Shown: positions 54,140 through 64,000 of the stretch, piece after piece
Layout of the letters: the number at the start of each line of letters is the position of its first letter
Position numbering within the stretch: position 1 is the stretch's first letter
Assembly: GCF_030247185.1 (NCBI RefSeq)
Contig: NC_080571.1
Span: forward strand, 71,214,172 to 71,278,171
DNA: 64,000 nt
Source: Malaya genurostris
Taxonomy: Eukaryota > Arthropoda > Insecta > Diptera > Culicidae
Direction: 5' to 3'
The notes under the pieces: generated by a model
Told to the model about the DNA's origin: nothing
The model's input: the letters and a program-made list of their open reading frames with translations, nothing else
Databases searched by the model: none
Position numbers and translations under genes: made by a program

Positions 54140-55113
54140 CACTCAAACGCTCGGGTAGGGAATTTCAACGAATTTATTTTTTCAAAAAATCATAACTCTT
54201 GACACCGTTGATCAATTTCGATGCGTCCAGTGTAAAAAAAAAAAACAGATTTTCTTCTAGTCCATGCTGGCTCATATGGAACCGCATCGGTCCAAAAACA
54301 CCGGAGTTATTCCAGATCGCGTTGGAGTATGTCTGTTCTGCCTTTAGAAGTTTTGGATACATAAATTTTATATAAGTATGGGATTAGTACGGAAATTGTA
54401 TAAAATGTGAAGGACTTACTAGAACTCATAAAATGCAATGTCCAATTCCGGTAAATCCGGATTGTGGTCCCATAGAATTGTGCTTGAAATTTGACATGGC
54501 ATTTCATCTAAGGACTTCTCAAGTTGTTGGGAGGCTTTCAAAACTAATTTGGGAACTCCTGTTCAGTATTTGTTACCTGATCTGCAGATTTTGATGTAAA
54601 TTCAAAGTACTTTCCGCTTAGAGCTGTTTGGTCAACTACTTTTTGCCATCTTCATAACATACTTTTAACGGCAAAACAGACATACCCCAACGTGATCTGG
54701 AATAATTTCGTTGTTTTGGACCGCTGCGGCTACGTATGAGCATAAATCAAATAAACATAGATTTCCCAGTGTAATAGTAATGTAGTTGAGCAACCCGTGA
54801 CACCAAAAGCACCGTCTGGTGGAGAATGGGTGCGTAAATGCTCCTAAAATGCATGCAAAAAGTTGCCTGCGCATTTAACACAACCACAGTAGCTAATGGA
54901 AAAAAGTACACCCGTTTGTCACTAGAGGTTCTGTTAGTGTCACCGTACAGTGAGAGATCTATGTTTATTTGATTTATGGTATGAGTCAGCATGGACTAGA
55001 AGAAAATCTGTTTTTTTTTACACTGGACGCATCGAAATTGATCAACGGTTTCAAGAGTTATGATTTTTTGAAAAAATAAATTCGTTGAAAATCCCTACCC
55101 GAGCGTTTGAGTG
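54140..55113. mobile_element. TTAA-flanked TIR element, 974 bp
   Basis: The arms of ~137 bp start CACTCAAACGCTCGGGTAGG and are near-perfect inverted repeats (54140-54276 and 54977-55113). TTAA lies outside both (54136-54139, 55114-55117). A second inverted pair is inside: GGAGTATGTCTGTTCTGCC (~54326) against GGCAAAACAGACATACCCC (~54669), so the element is a nested palindrome. The short ORFs inside show no transposase. piggyBac-type mobilisation is inferred from TTAA. Confidence 0.7.
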
Positions 55114-55117
55114 TTAA

Positions 55118-56179
55118 ATCAGAAAATTTGTTTCTATTTATCTATCACCATCATTGTTGAAGGACAGCACAAAAAAAACAAAAATGAAATTGGTTTTATT
55201 AACAAGTTTATTAGCTAAAACTCACGAGAAGTGTCAAAGCTAAACAATCCATTTAAAAGCTAAAAAGGACAGTCTTGTGGAAACTGCTTGAAAATTGTTT
55301 TGATGTTTTTCGCATGTGTTACGATATATCCATATATAAATTTCTAAACCGATATGTAAAAATGACGTAAACTCTTAGTGGAAAGTGTATTTATTCAGAA
55401 TTTGTGCGCATTTGAAGCGATTGTGCGTAATAATGTCTTTACGTGGAACAGTTAAGTGAGTTTCGAATGTTGCACTCTAATTGTATATGTCAAATGATGT
55501 TTTTTGTATCTCCCAACCTTCCGGGCTACGCCGTTCGGTGTACTTGTATTCGGTTTTTGTGCTCAAAATTTTCAGTGAGAGAGTCGATTTCGCAAAGTCG
55601 AATGAAGAAAACAGAGATTTAGAAGAAAAATTTTCGAAAAGAAGTTTATGTTTCGTTTATTGATAAGTGTCCAAACCCGTCAAACCGTATTTTCAAACGC
55701 ACCGGTACGTACATGCGGTGGTACGGAAGAAACACAACACCACCGAAATATTTAAAACAGAAATTGTACACCTTCCCGACAATGCCTAAGACAACTCTTA
55801 TTTTTTATTTCATTTTTTTCAAATGAAAAAACAGTTAATAGGTCAAAACAAATAAACACTTTAACAATTTCCCTGGAAGTACACTAAAAATTTTTATGTT
55901 GACTGCGAAACTGGAACAATGCTAAAACAGAGTTGATTTCTTACTTCCTCGAACTATTAAGGTTCTAATTACGGTCCTAGGCAAACAGTTGTTGTCCGTT
56001 ACTGCTTGATGAATCTTCAAAAAAATCATTAGTTTATTTAGGTAAATGTGCCAAATAAACTATAGTTTTACATATGAATTTCCTCTCAACGATAGAGAAG
56101 AAAATTTACATTTTCCTGCAATGGTCGTTTTGCTAGGATTTTAAATTACCGTGAATTAATTTTTAAAACTCAACAAAAA
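55118..56179. other. Unassigned AT-rich DNA
   Basis: No gene or complete element was recognised. Confidence 0.4.
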
Positions 56180-56625
56180 CTGGGATCTCCTTAGCCAAGG
56201 AGCATTATCACGACAGCGATTGAACGGCTGCCAGACGTTAGAAAAAAAATTTTATTTCATCAAGACGAAGCACCGTGTCACAAGTCAATCAAAACAATGG
56301 CAAAGCTATATGAATTTTACTTCGAATTGCTCCCACATCCATCGTATTCGCCAGATTTGGCTCCCAACGACTACTGGATGTTCGCAGACCTGAACGATAT
56401 GCTCGCTGATAAGAAATTTCGCACGAATGAAGAGGTTATCGCTGAAACGGAAGGCTATTTTGAGGCAAAAAATAAATTGTTCTACAAAAGTGGTTGAAAT
56501 GTTAGAACGGCGCTGAAATAATTGCGTTGCTTTTGATGTAACTAGATTACGTTGATGAATAAAGTTAATTTTGAATCCAAAAATCGTGTTCTCTTTGTTA
56601 GGCCCGGGACTTTTCAGGCCATGTG
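56180..56625 (+). pseudogene. mariner transposase C-terminal region with 3' terminus
   Basis: The frame reads ILFHQDEAPCHKSIKTMAKL (catalytic Asp in HQDEAP), LLPHPSYSPDLAPNDYWMF (last Asp in SPDLAPND), then DMLADKKFRTNEEVIAETEG and YFEAKNKLFYKSG before a stop. The ~34-residue spacing between the two Asp residues fits mariner DDD. After it, GTTAGGCCCGGGACTTTTCAGG (56598-56619) looks like the terminal inverted repeat. The 5' part of the gene is missing. Confidence 0.8.
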
Positions 56626-58009
56626 TTTATTTTTTTCCCTGAGAGTTTCAAAAATAAATGACTTAAAATGAATTCTTAGAGACCATTTTTGTCTGTTGCA
56701 TTTATGTCGAGTACAGTCTTTATGTTATGCATCTTCAACGATTCGGAGAATTTCGAAATAGTAAGTCATACCAATCTCGAGGAATCTCGGATATTTTTCA
56801 CCGCTCGATGCACGGATGAACATGTTTTGCTTGAGCATTCTAAGCAGTCCATCTGAAATTTTCAATTTTCAAAATCCATACCACATGCATTCCAGTAGAC
56901 GTGCTTCCAGTTCGGTGGCATCATTGAAGATGAGACTAGAAAAATGACTTGCCTTGCCAAGCCACAGCTTCAAGAAACGAAAAAAAAAACATGCAATCCG
57001 TCTTGATCATTTGCCAGCATGATTTCTGCATCGGCAGCCTGCGCTTTCCGTATGGCGCTATCAAGTCCTGAGTCCTGAGTTATGCCGGCAGAGAGCGCAA
57101 TGTTGTAACATTAGGAGGCCTGCTGTGGAACCACGTGCGACGACGGGATGCCGAATATCGTATTCATACTGGCTGTCCGAAGAGCGAACGATGCAGCAAA
57201 ATGTTTAGTCATGATTTGGAATAGATAGCGTTTCGCCCCAGGCATGCAGCATTTTTCGGGATGAATCTTTTCCAGGAAGGATGCCAAGACCGCATGCAAA
57301 TATCGCCGAACGGGAGGATGTAGGAGGTGTTCGGAAGTAGCAAATTAAGGTAGGAGAAATAGCGATGTGGTTCTGTGTGCACAACAGCATCCTAGCTCCT
57401 GGGAATTTCGCCTATGTTATATCAATGCTTATTAGTTTTCTTATGCAACGGATGTTTGTTAGGGTAGCTCACTATTTTGGAGTTTCTTTTCAAACATTTT
57501 TATTCTTTTGGACAAGCCAAGATGAAAAATATCTATATCGAATCATCTTCATCTAAAAAATCTACACTGAATAAAAAGTGAAACATCACTCAAAAAAATC
57601 ATGTCACTGACACACAGATGGCACTATCATTGTCTAATCCATATGACGTTTACCAACCTTCAAAAGACAACAAAGACAATCATTTTTACCTATTTTTTGA
57701 GAAGAAATCACTCAATGTCTAGAACTTCTATAAGCTACCCAAAATTATGTCGTTATCTACTCAAACTTTGACTTGATCGTAAAAAATGGGTAGCTTGCTT
57801 TGTTATGGCATAACACTTTGGGTAAACTTACATTTACCTAAATTTTGAGGTCATCACTCATTACCTAAAATTGGGAAGATGCACCGATGGATTGATGAGT
57901 TGATTTTGGGTAGGTTTTGACCCGAAATTAGGTAGCAGCTGGTAAGAGTGTATGTGTGAAATTACATGACATTTTGATTAGTCAGAAGTTTTTATTTCGT
58001 AATTTTCAA
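56626..58009. other. Unassigned DNA; possible small TIR element at ~57560-57955
   Basis: A GC-richer patch (56980-57380) has minus open frames (57111-57390) with no known domain. From ~57560 ACACTGAATAAAAAGTG and, near 57950, AAGAGTGTATGTG, with internal CTACCCAAAATTA/TTTTGGGTAG words, suggest a MITE, but ends and duplication are not certain. Confidence 0.35.
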
Positions 58010-58610
58010 AACAATGGATACAAAACAATTTTGTGACTTAATTTATCACGGCATCTTGATGAAAAACAATACTGTACAAGCTCAGCAATGACTTCAGAAT
58101 TGATTTGCTGAATTTAAACGTAATCGTACAGACACCATTGATGGTGAACGTCGTCCAGTTGAAGAGGTTACTTCAGGAAACATACAAAAAGTCCACAAAT
58201 TAGTTATATCTAATCGTGATGCTGGATAGCTGAGGCCGTAAAGATGGCAGAAAGCAGTGTGCTTACATTTGTGCATAAGCAATATACCACAAGAAAGCTT
58301 TTTCAAAGTGGGTGCCCTGTTTACTGACAATGGATGATTCAGAATAGTGTTTTGCCATGTTTACAAGTAATAAATCTGACTTCTTTGCGTCGATAAGTGA
58401 CAATGGATGAAACATGGATCCATCACTTCACTCCGGAATCAAAACGATCATCATCTGAGTGAACAGCAATCGGTAAAACACGTCCGAAGCGTCCAAAGGC
58501 ACAACCGTTAGCTGGGAAGGTTGTGGCTTATGTATTTTAGAATGCACATGGTATGATCTTCATAGACTGTCTTGAGAATGAAAAAGACAATACTCGATTG
58601 TAAGATTTTC
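58010..58610 (+). pseudogene. mariner transposase N-terminal two-thirds
   Basis: From an ATG at 58016 (MDTKQFCDLIYHGILMKNN) the sequence follows a mariner transposase across several frames: FKRNRTDTIDGERRPVEEV, EVAKMAESSVLTFVHKQY-like, KWVPCLLTMD, then MDETWIHHFTPESKRSSSEW (first catalytic Asp in MDETW) and GKTRPKRPKAQPLAGKVVA. It stops around IDCLENEKDN, before the second Asp. At least four stops or frameshifts occur. It is the complementary part to, but a different copy from, 56180-56625. Confidence 0.8.
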
Positions 58611-58849
58611 ACTTAGAAAAAACAGCTGATATGGAAAGTTATTTGGATTCGATTGCTTTTAAAATAAAATGATCACAAGAGAATAATAATTGCAATACAG
58701 AGAGCGTAGAAAAATCGAGCAGGGTTATTTTCGACAGTGGGCTAAGAAAAAGAAACTGCACCTCTATCAGATTTTAATCAAAAATGGTTATCGATTGGAG
58801 TAGTTTTGAGCCAGTGTATATTTTTTTTACGTATTTTGTTTCTCCTCTT

Positions 58850-60470
58850 TAGGTGATGGTATAAAATTTTTAACCAAATGAAGGTCAGAAGTTTTGTATT
58901 GGACCATAATATCGTTCATTTGGGTCTAAGTTTGTACAAATCGGTCACGCCATCTCTGAGAAAAGATAGTAAGTAATTTGAAATTGGAGTTTTTACACTA
59001 AGCACCCTGTAATTCCAGAACCAAAAGTAGGATCAAGATGAAATTCAGGAATTTTCTGAAAAACTTTTGAATTCAACTTTGTGAAAATCGGTTCAGTAAT
59101 CTTCGAGAAAAGATATAAGTACTTATATTTTCATATTTTGCACATTTTACCCCATAATTCCGGAACCGGAAGTCAGATCCCAAAAAAAATCTGATTTTTT
59201 CATGGAACCACAAGACTTTTTATTTGACTCTGAGTCTATGGAAATTGAGTCTACCATCTCCGAGAAAAATTGGTGCAATGATATTCACATTTTTTTTGCA
59301 CATTTTACCCCATAACTCCGGAACATGAAGTCGTATTCAAACAAAACTCAAAAATTTCGTATGGGACCACAAGACCTTTCATTTGAGTCTAATACCGTTT
59401 TTATTTATTGATCAGAGCAGCCCGAGAGTTGACCCAGAGTCGCCCAAACAATTTGTGATATATTTGGTTTAGCAACCTGGGGTCGCTCTAGATCGGACTA
59501 CAATCGCGTAGTTTCGCTCTGAAAGTTTTCTCGGGACGCACCTCGCATCCATGCGAGTTTGTTTATTTTTTCTTTTTTTATGAGTTGTTGTTTAGGGCGC
59601 GTACCACGTGTTCGTTTTACTCGGATTAAGAGTAGCCCGCGTGTAGGTTCGGTATAATTTGAATGAAAATCGGTTCAATTTTCTCCGAGAAAAGTTAGTG
59701 TAAAAATGTTATATACGAACATACACACACAGATATTTTACGTACTCGACGAACTGAGTCGAATGGTATAAGACACTGGGCCCTCCGGGCCTCGGCTTAA
59801 AAGTTGGGTTGCACAGTGATTGCATAACCTTTCTATATGAGAAATGCAAAACATGCCCCTGAAATTTTTTTACCTATCAGTCTGTAATTCCGGAACCGGA
59901 AGTCATATCCGGATGAAATTTGGTAGATTTATATGGAGTTGTAAGACCTTTCATTTAAATCTAAGCTTGTGAAAATTGGATGCGCGGTCTCTGAAAAAAA
60001 CCCGATTGCACGGTTTTGGTTCATTTTTTCCATTTTACGCCGTAGCTTCCAAAACGGAAGTCGGACCCAGATGAAATTCAATAGCATCCTATGGGACTAT
60101 GAGGTCTTTTATTTGAATCTCAGCTGAAGAAAATCGGTTGAGCGGTCTTTAAGAATATCGCGTGCACTTTTTCTTCATTTTTATGAACATTTTACGCCGT
60201 TACTCTCCAACCGGAAATCCGATCTGGGTAAAATTTAATAGCCAACTATGGGATCAAGAGACTTATGATTTGAATCTAAGTTTGTGAAACTCGATCCAGC
60301 TATCTCCGAGAAAATCGAGTGCACATTTTCATTACATACACACAGACATTTGCTTTGTTCGTCGAGTTGAGTCGAACGGTATATAACATTCGGCCCTCAG
60401 GGCCTCGGTTAAAAGTCAGTTTTCACAATGATTGCATAGCCTTTATATATGAGAAAGATAAAAACACTTG
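58850..60470 (+). repeat. CCGGAA-unit repeats, two arrays ending in GGGCCTCGG
   Basis: Units occur at ~58997, 59158 and 59305, and after an inserted MITE the first array ends with TCGACGAACTGAGTCGAATGG and GGCCCTCCGGGCCTCGG (59740-59800). A second array has units at ~59886, 60042 and 60196, ending likewise at ~60360-60410. Spacing is 147-161 bp. Each unit contains CATTT(G/A)A.TCTAAG, GGTT..GCCATCTCYGAGAAAA and CCGGAACCGGAAGTC words. It is non-coding; the mobile origin is unknown to me. Confidence 0.7.
59393..59654. mobile_element. 262-bp insert with TACCG/CGGTA ends and TAA duplication
   Basis: It interrupts a repeat unit between CTAA and TTTGAATG: TAA lies on both sides (59390-59392, 59655-59657) and removal rebuilds the unit phrase seen in sister units. 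The ends are only 5 bp inverted. The interior is GC-richer with CGAGAGTTGACCCAGAGTCG and CGCATCCATGCG palindromes. It has no ORF. It could be a PIF-type MITE; classification is uncertain. Confidence 0.6.
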
Positions 60471-60639
60471 CTCGCGGCTTGCAATTATCACCGAAGGCCT
60501 ATTGCAACATTCTGACCGTTTCGGCACCAGAAATTTGATTCCGCACACAAAATTTAATGGAACTCCTTTGTTGAATAATTTTACTCGTTGTAAAAATCGC
60601 CGATTGCACTTCTAGTCTTTTTCCCCGCGGTAGTATTCC

Positions 60640-61015
60640 AGGTTTTGCTCCAGGTACTGAATCCTAGATTTACTATATTACTGATTTTGGTCAAGATTCT
60701 AGCCTTGCATCATATTGCTGATCCAGATGTTGCTTCTGGTGGATCCAGCTCCATCAGATTAAATCGAAATTATTTCACCCTAATCCTAACCAAATCCAGA
60801 TGGTTCTCTGCAAATTTGATTCGAACCGGAAGGTACTTCTGGGTAAGCATAAAAACTGTCCGGGGTCTTAAATCGAAGAATTGCTTCTCAACAAGCCATC
60901 TCTGAACTGTCCTTAAGGAACCCAAATCATCTCTGATCTTCCTGGTCGACTTGGACGGACACCTCTCGAAGTCTTCTGTTGCACAATCTGTCAAAATATG
61001 AACGTAGTCTTGCAA
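60640..61015 (-). pseudogene. Tc1-like transposase fragment (DNA-binding and linker region)
   Basis: The minus frame (61015 to 60773) reads CPSKSTRKIRDDLG, RTVQRWLVEKQFFDLRPRT, LTQKYLPVRIKFAENHLDL, the second helix-turn-helix and linker of Tc1/Tc3-type transposases. After a stop FRFNLMELD may be the decayed FSDES.FNL block with the first catalytic Asp. No termini were identified. Confidence 0.65.
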
Positions 61016-62632
61016 TTATGACACCAGGTTTGCGCATTCAACTTTTCGATGTTTAGTTACTATACGGCAAAATATACAACGTCACCTGTCAAGTAAATAT
61101 GGATGCTCGCCGCTAGGTGTTCAAATTAGCTGTTACTTCGATAGTGTTTTTTCATCTGCTATTAGTTCTATTATTTTTTCCGATCCTTTACCTGTTGGGT
61201 TTTTTCCACCCATCTGACACCGGTATGTGAGCACCAGCCATTTGAAAGTATACCGATTACGTTGAGCCCCTCGCGTTTCGAGCCCCAAACACTGTGATGT
61301 TTTGATACTCATCGCGACTATCAAACTGTGAAAATTATCTCCACTTAATGTCCCAATACACTGTCTGCTGTGTTTTAGGTAAACCGACAAGTTATTGTGA
61401 GAGAGTCGACCCGAAATTCACTAATTTTCGTGCACTAAACAAGGTAAACGCATTACTGTTTGTTTGTTTACGTTGCAATCAGATAATTTTGAAATTCCGA
61501 TTTTGATCTCATCAAGATGGCGTCGTGACAGGGTGTCGGTTTTTTCAAATAAAACAGGCAGGCCGTTTATGTAATCGCAAATGACATCGTTTGAAAACTT
61601 CCAACCGACCAAATTGTCCCACTTACTTTTTTTGCTTTACATACATACGAATGCTTTCGAAAAAGTGAGACGCATTCACGTCATTCTCTTCCTGTCCAGC
61701 AATCTCAATGATCATTGGTAGCGAAAATAAAATAATTTGTTTTCGACCGTTGTGACCATTCAAGAAGTGAAAAGTTCCTATTTTGTGTCGAATTTTCATT
61801 TTCCAAAGCGTTCGACGGAATTCGCCGGAACGCCGCGTCACTGTTCGAAGAGCTTCATGCACTTGAATGAATGCATACCGATACCGATATAAACCGCTGT
61901 GGATCGCTAGCGAGACTTCCAATTGGCCCCAGGTTATGTACATCGATTTTCAATTTGAATATGTCTTCCATGAACTGGACCGACCATGTGACCATGTGAT
62001 GAGAATTGAATTGCCACTGGGTTCGAAAGGCGATACGAGAAAGCGACGGAGTTGACCGTCGTAAAATCAAATGGTGTTTAATTGGATAAAAATAGTAAAG
62101 CGACCTATTCATTCCCCGACCGTGTGGTAGGTCCTACGATAAGGGAATCCATGTGTGTGGGTTATTCGGACCGGACGGGACGAGAGCATGTAGCGTAATG
62201 GAACTATGGAAATTGAAACTAAATTAGGTTACCCGAAATAGCGTCGGGAAACATCCGTTCTCAGATGAAAGTCATTGAGCGATAGAAGATAATTCCTATC
62301 GGATAACATTTTGCAGCATCCTTTATGCATATGGCTTAATGTCATACATAAATTAATATATGTATTTTGATTGAGCGAGAACTTATGTACAGAACGAAAC
62401 TAATCTAATATTATATTTGGAGATACGAACTGAATTACCGCCGGGTTTCGATCCGTGGGGAAAATGTTAAGATATTATAGCTGAATTTTCATGTAGTTTA
62501 AACAGATCGAGCTAAGTAAGTTCAGCTGAATTTATGTGTATATATTTATAGGGTTACTGAAAATCTCAAATCAAAACATTATTCATACAGAGATGAATAA
62601 TTTCCAGCGGAACTTGTGATACTAGATGAGAC
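61016..62632. other. Unassigned DNA, moderately GC-rich, with a possible exon
   Basis: Non-repetitive. It contains several splice-like words and open frames on minus (61133-62112), one of which is listed separately. The patch 61790-62220 is richer in CG dinucleotides (CGACGGAATTCGCCGG, CGATACGAGAAAGCGACGG). Nothing recognisable is encoded. Confidence 0.35.
61629..61943 (-). other. Candidate exon, ~105 codons, unknown product
   Basis: An ATG-started frame (MYITWGQLEVSLAIHSGLYR) continues to KQKK and then meets AAAAAAAGTAAGTGG, a good splice donor, right before its stop. Composition is protein-like, with a basic central part (RRSGEFRRTLWKMKIRHK). No family is recognised and the acceptor side is unclear. 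It could be a host exon, a decayed transposase piece or chance. Confidence 0.25.
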
Positions 62633-62788
62633 TACTAGGATAAAAATCCATTGCCGGTACCTTGCTTAAAAATCGTGAAACATGTCTTCTCATGTCTAAT
62701 TAAGTCATGAATAATAAGGCTTGATTGGCATGTTTCATGATTTCATGATTTTGTATCATGGCACCAGCAATGGATTTCTATCTGTGCA
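62633..62788. mobile_element. ATCATGA-rich MITE, copy 2 (156 bp)
   Basis: The left end CTAGGATAAAAATCCATTGCC and right end AGCAATGGATTTCTATCTGTGCA are inverted repeats matching those of 20943-21183. The interior shares CATGAATAATAAG and TTTCATGATTTCATGATTT words. It is shorter by ~85 bp through an internal deletion. Confidence 0.65.
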
Positions 62789-63439
62789 GTTACTTTTAAG
62801 TAGTTAGTCGACAATCGAGTGCAGTAACCTAGAAAAGGACGGCACGTTTGAAAAATCTAATACTTCGTTACATTCAAACTAAGCTGACTGGGATCACTTA
62901 GATTTCTCTAACTTTCTATGCTGAATTTACTTGGAGATTGCTAAACCGATCACAACAATCTTACGCTCGTTGAGAAGCTATACTATTATGCCATTGATCG
63001 AAATCTTAATGATAACTAAACTTTCTTACTCAGAGTATGTGAATTTACCAAAAAGGAACAACTATGACATTGGTTGTTGTATTCTCTTCTCTCATTTGCT
63101 CCACGTCATTTAATTGAGGATGCGAAACAGTAAAAGTTCCAATTAACATGAATGATTATCGATATTCGGAAATGTGGGAGAAGCATGTCAACGTCATTCG
63201 TATTCACGCCCTCCAGTTATGTCTCTGTCATTACCCACTCGCTAGTTTTTTTTATTTATGTTTTCATTTGATTTCCTAATTTAATATTGAAAAAGTAATA
63301 ATATTCTCTCAACTAATATTGAAAAAGTATTGAACTTTTTTTTCAGTGCACATTATTTTAAACTGTCTAATCGGTTTCCTATAACCTCTTCTAGAACAGC
63401 AATTCAGGTTCAGGGTGGGCCATTTAAAGTGGTAGCATT
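62789..63439. other. Unassigned AT-rich DNA
   Basis: No gene or element was recognised. The words TAATATTGAAAAAGTA recur twice at 63281-63330, a local duplication. Confidence 0.4.
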
Positions 63440-63845
63440 TGTTTCGGAATAAACCATTTTTTTCACTTGAAAACTTTACTTGGTTCTACTAAAGATCCTA
63501 CTGATAAATTGAAAAAAATCTGGGGTATACAAAAATTCATGTCCTCATTGTGATAAATTATACATTGGACAAACAAAGAAAACATTAGATACCCGTTTCA
63601 AGGAACACATAGCGGAAATAGGGAAAATATGCAAGGATTTGGAAAAGGAATTATCACACCATTTTAAGTCGAAAGTAGCAGAGCACGCCTTTTCCGAAAA
63701 CCATGAATTCACTACCAATGACATAAAAATCTTAAAACAAATTTCCAAGCCGTAGAGATTAGATACGACGGAAAGTTTAGAAATTCCCAAACATAATTCC
63801 ACTTTATTACTAAACAAAGACCAAGGAAACAGGTAACTTCGAGCT
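63440..63845 (+). pseudogene. Penelope-like element, GIY-YIG endonuclease domain
   Basis: The frame reads LKTLLGSTKDPTDKLKK, then after a one-base shift in an A-run GVYKNSCPHCDKLYIGQTKK (a CPHC pair and the paired GVY...YIG strands), TLDTRFKEHIAEIGK (conserved Arg and Glu/His) and KVAEHAFSENHEF. A TAG at 63753-63755 replaces a residue in the KP.RLDTTESL segment; after it LEIPKHNSTLLLNKDQGN continues. This is the C-terminal endonuclease of Penelope-like retroelements. RT is absent upstream, so the insertion is 5'-truncated. Confidence 0.85.
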
Positions 63846-64000
63846 GTCATAGCTGTGTTCAAATATTGAGTTTTTTCATTGAAAGAAAAACTCTATCATG
63901 TAAGGCATTTATAAGCTTTATATAAAAATAAGGTATTTTTGTCTTCTAGAGTGTTAAAACTAATTCAGGTACGTATCCGGGAAGATGAAGTTCGCTCACG
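63846..64000. other. Window end, probably 3' tail of the Penelope-like element then unassigned
   Basis: There is no ORF. TTTTTTCATTGAAAGAAAAACTC at 63871 forms a small inverted repeat; nothing else was recognised. Confidence 0.3.

Noticed and set aside
1..64000. CRISPR arrays, operons, ribosome-binding sites, phage or plasmid features
   Set aside because: Spliced exon, LINEs, SINEs, errantivirus and mariners show this is an animal nuclear genome; no direct-repeat/spacer array exists.

Overview
The window looks like intron or intergenic DNA of a mosquito, most likely a culicine with an expanded genome. It is AT-rich, gene-poor and dominated by nested transposable elements. Pointers to a mosquito are Juan-type Jockey LINE pieces, a tRNA-derived SINE of a type I associate with Aedes, mariner and Tc1 relics, an insect errantivirus, and many short inverted-repeat (MITE-like) elements. 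This assignment rests on recognising families by eye; no search was run.

Only one host-gene piece is convincing: one exon on the minus strand (36777-37047) encoding the N-terminus, TM1 and TM2 of a rhodopsin-family neuropeptide receptor, most like the SIFamide receptor. It has a clear acceptor and a GTAAGT donor. Much of the window may therefore be intron of that gene.

Layout. 1-7037: a long-TIR DNA element (copy A) carrying four later insertions: an 835-bp retroposon with tRNA-like domains, a 255-bp MITE, a 1613-bp retroposon with an 18-bp target duplication, and a 5'-truncated RNase H LINE that itself carries a TTA-flanked MITE. 7-17.7 kb: unassigned DNA, a GC-richer island, and copies of a repeat built from ~150-bp CCGGAA-containing units. 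17.9-25 kb: small LINE fragments, a TTAA-flanked element with ~470-bp arms, an ATCATGA-rich MITE and unassigned ORFs. 26.08-28.0 kb: copy B of the long-TIR element, without the insertions seen in copy A. 28.2-30.8 kb: the 5' half of a Juan-like LINE (minus) with a tandem hairpin array ahead of its first ORF. 31.8-36.5 kb: a SINE tail, clustered TA-flanked MITEs (one family contains Pol III-like A and B boxes) and a mariner. 36.8-37.0 kb: the receptor exon. 39-42.7 kb: a Tc1 relic, CCGGAA repeats, and a CR1/Jockey-superfamily LINE interrupted by a SINE with a 13-bp target duplication. 46.6-53.6 kb: an almost complete errantivirus (minus) with gag, pol, env and two LTRs. 54-55 kb: a second TTAA-flanked element. 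56-61 kb: two mariner relics, more CCGGAA repeats with a 262-bp MITE inside, and a Tc1 relic. 63.4-63.8 kb: a Penelope-type GIY-YIG endonuclease fragment.

The errantivirus is the most complete coding unit. It keeps a gag-pol slippery heptamer, protease, reverse transcriptase, RNase H, integrase, an env splice acceptor and an Env with furin-type site and transmembrane anchor. It carries one homopolymer frameshift in pol, one nonsense codon in env, and a 5' LTR missing its outer ~43 bp. The nested insertions give a relative chronology: long-TIR element first, then LINE, retroposons and MITEs into copy A.
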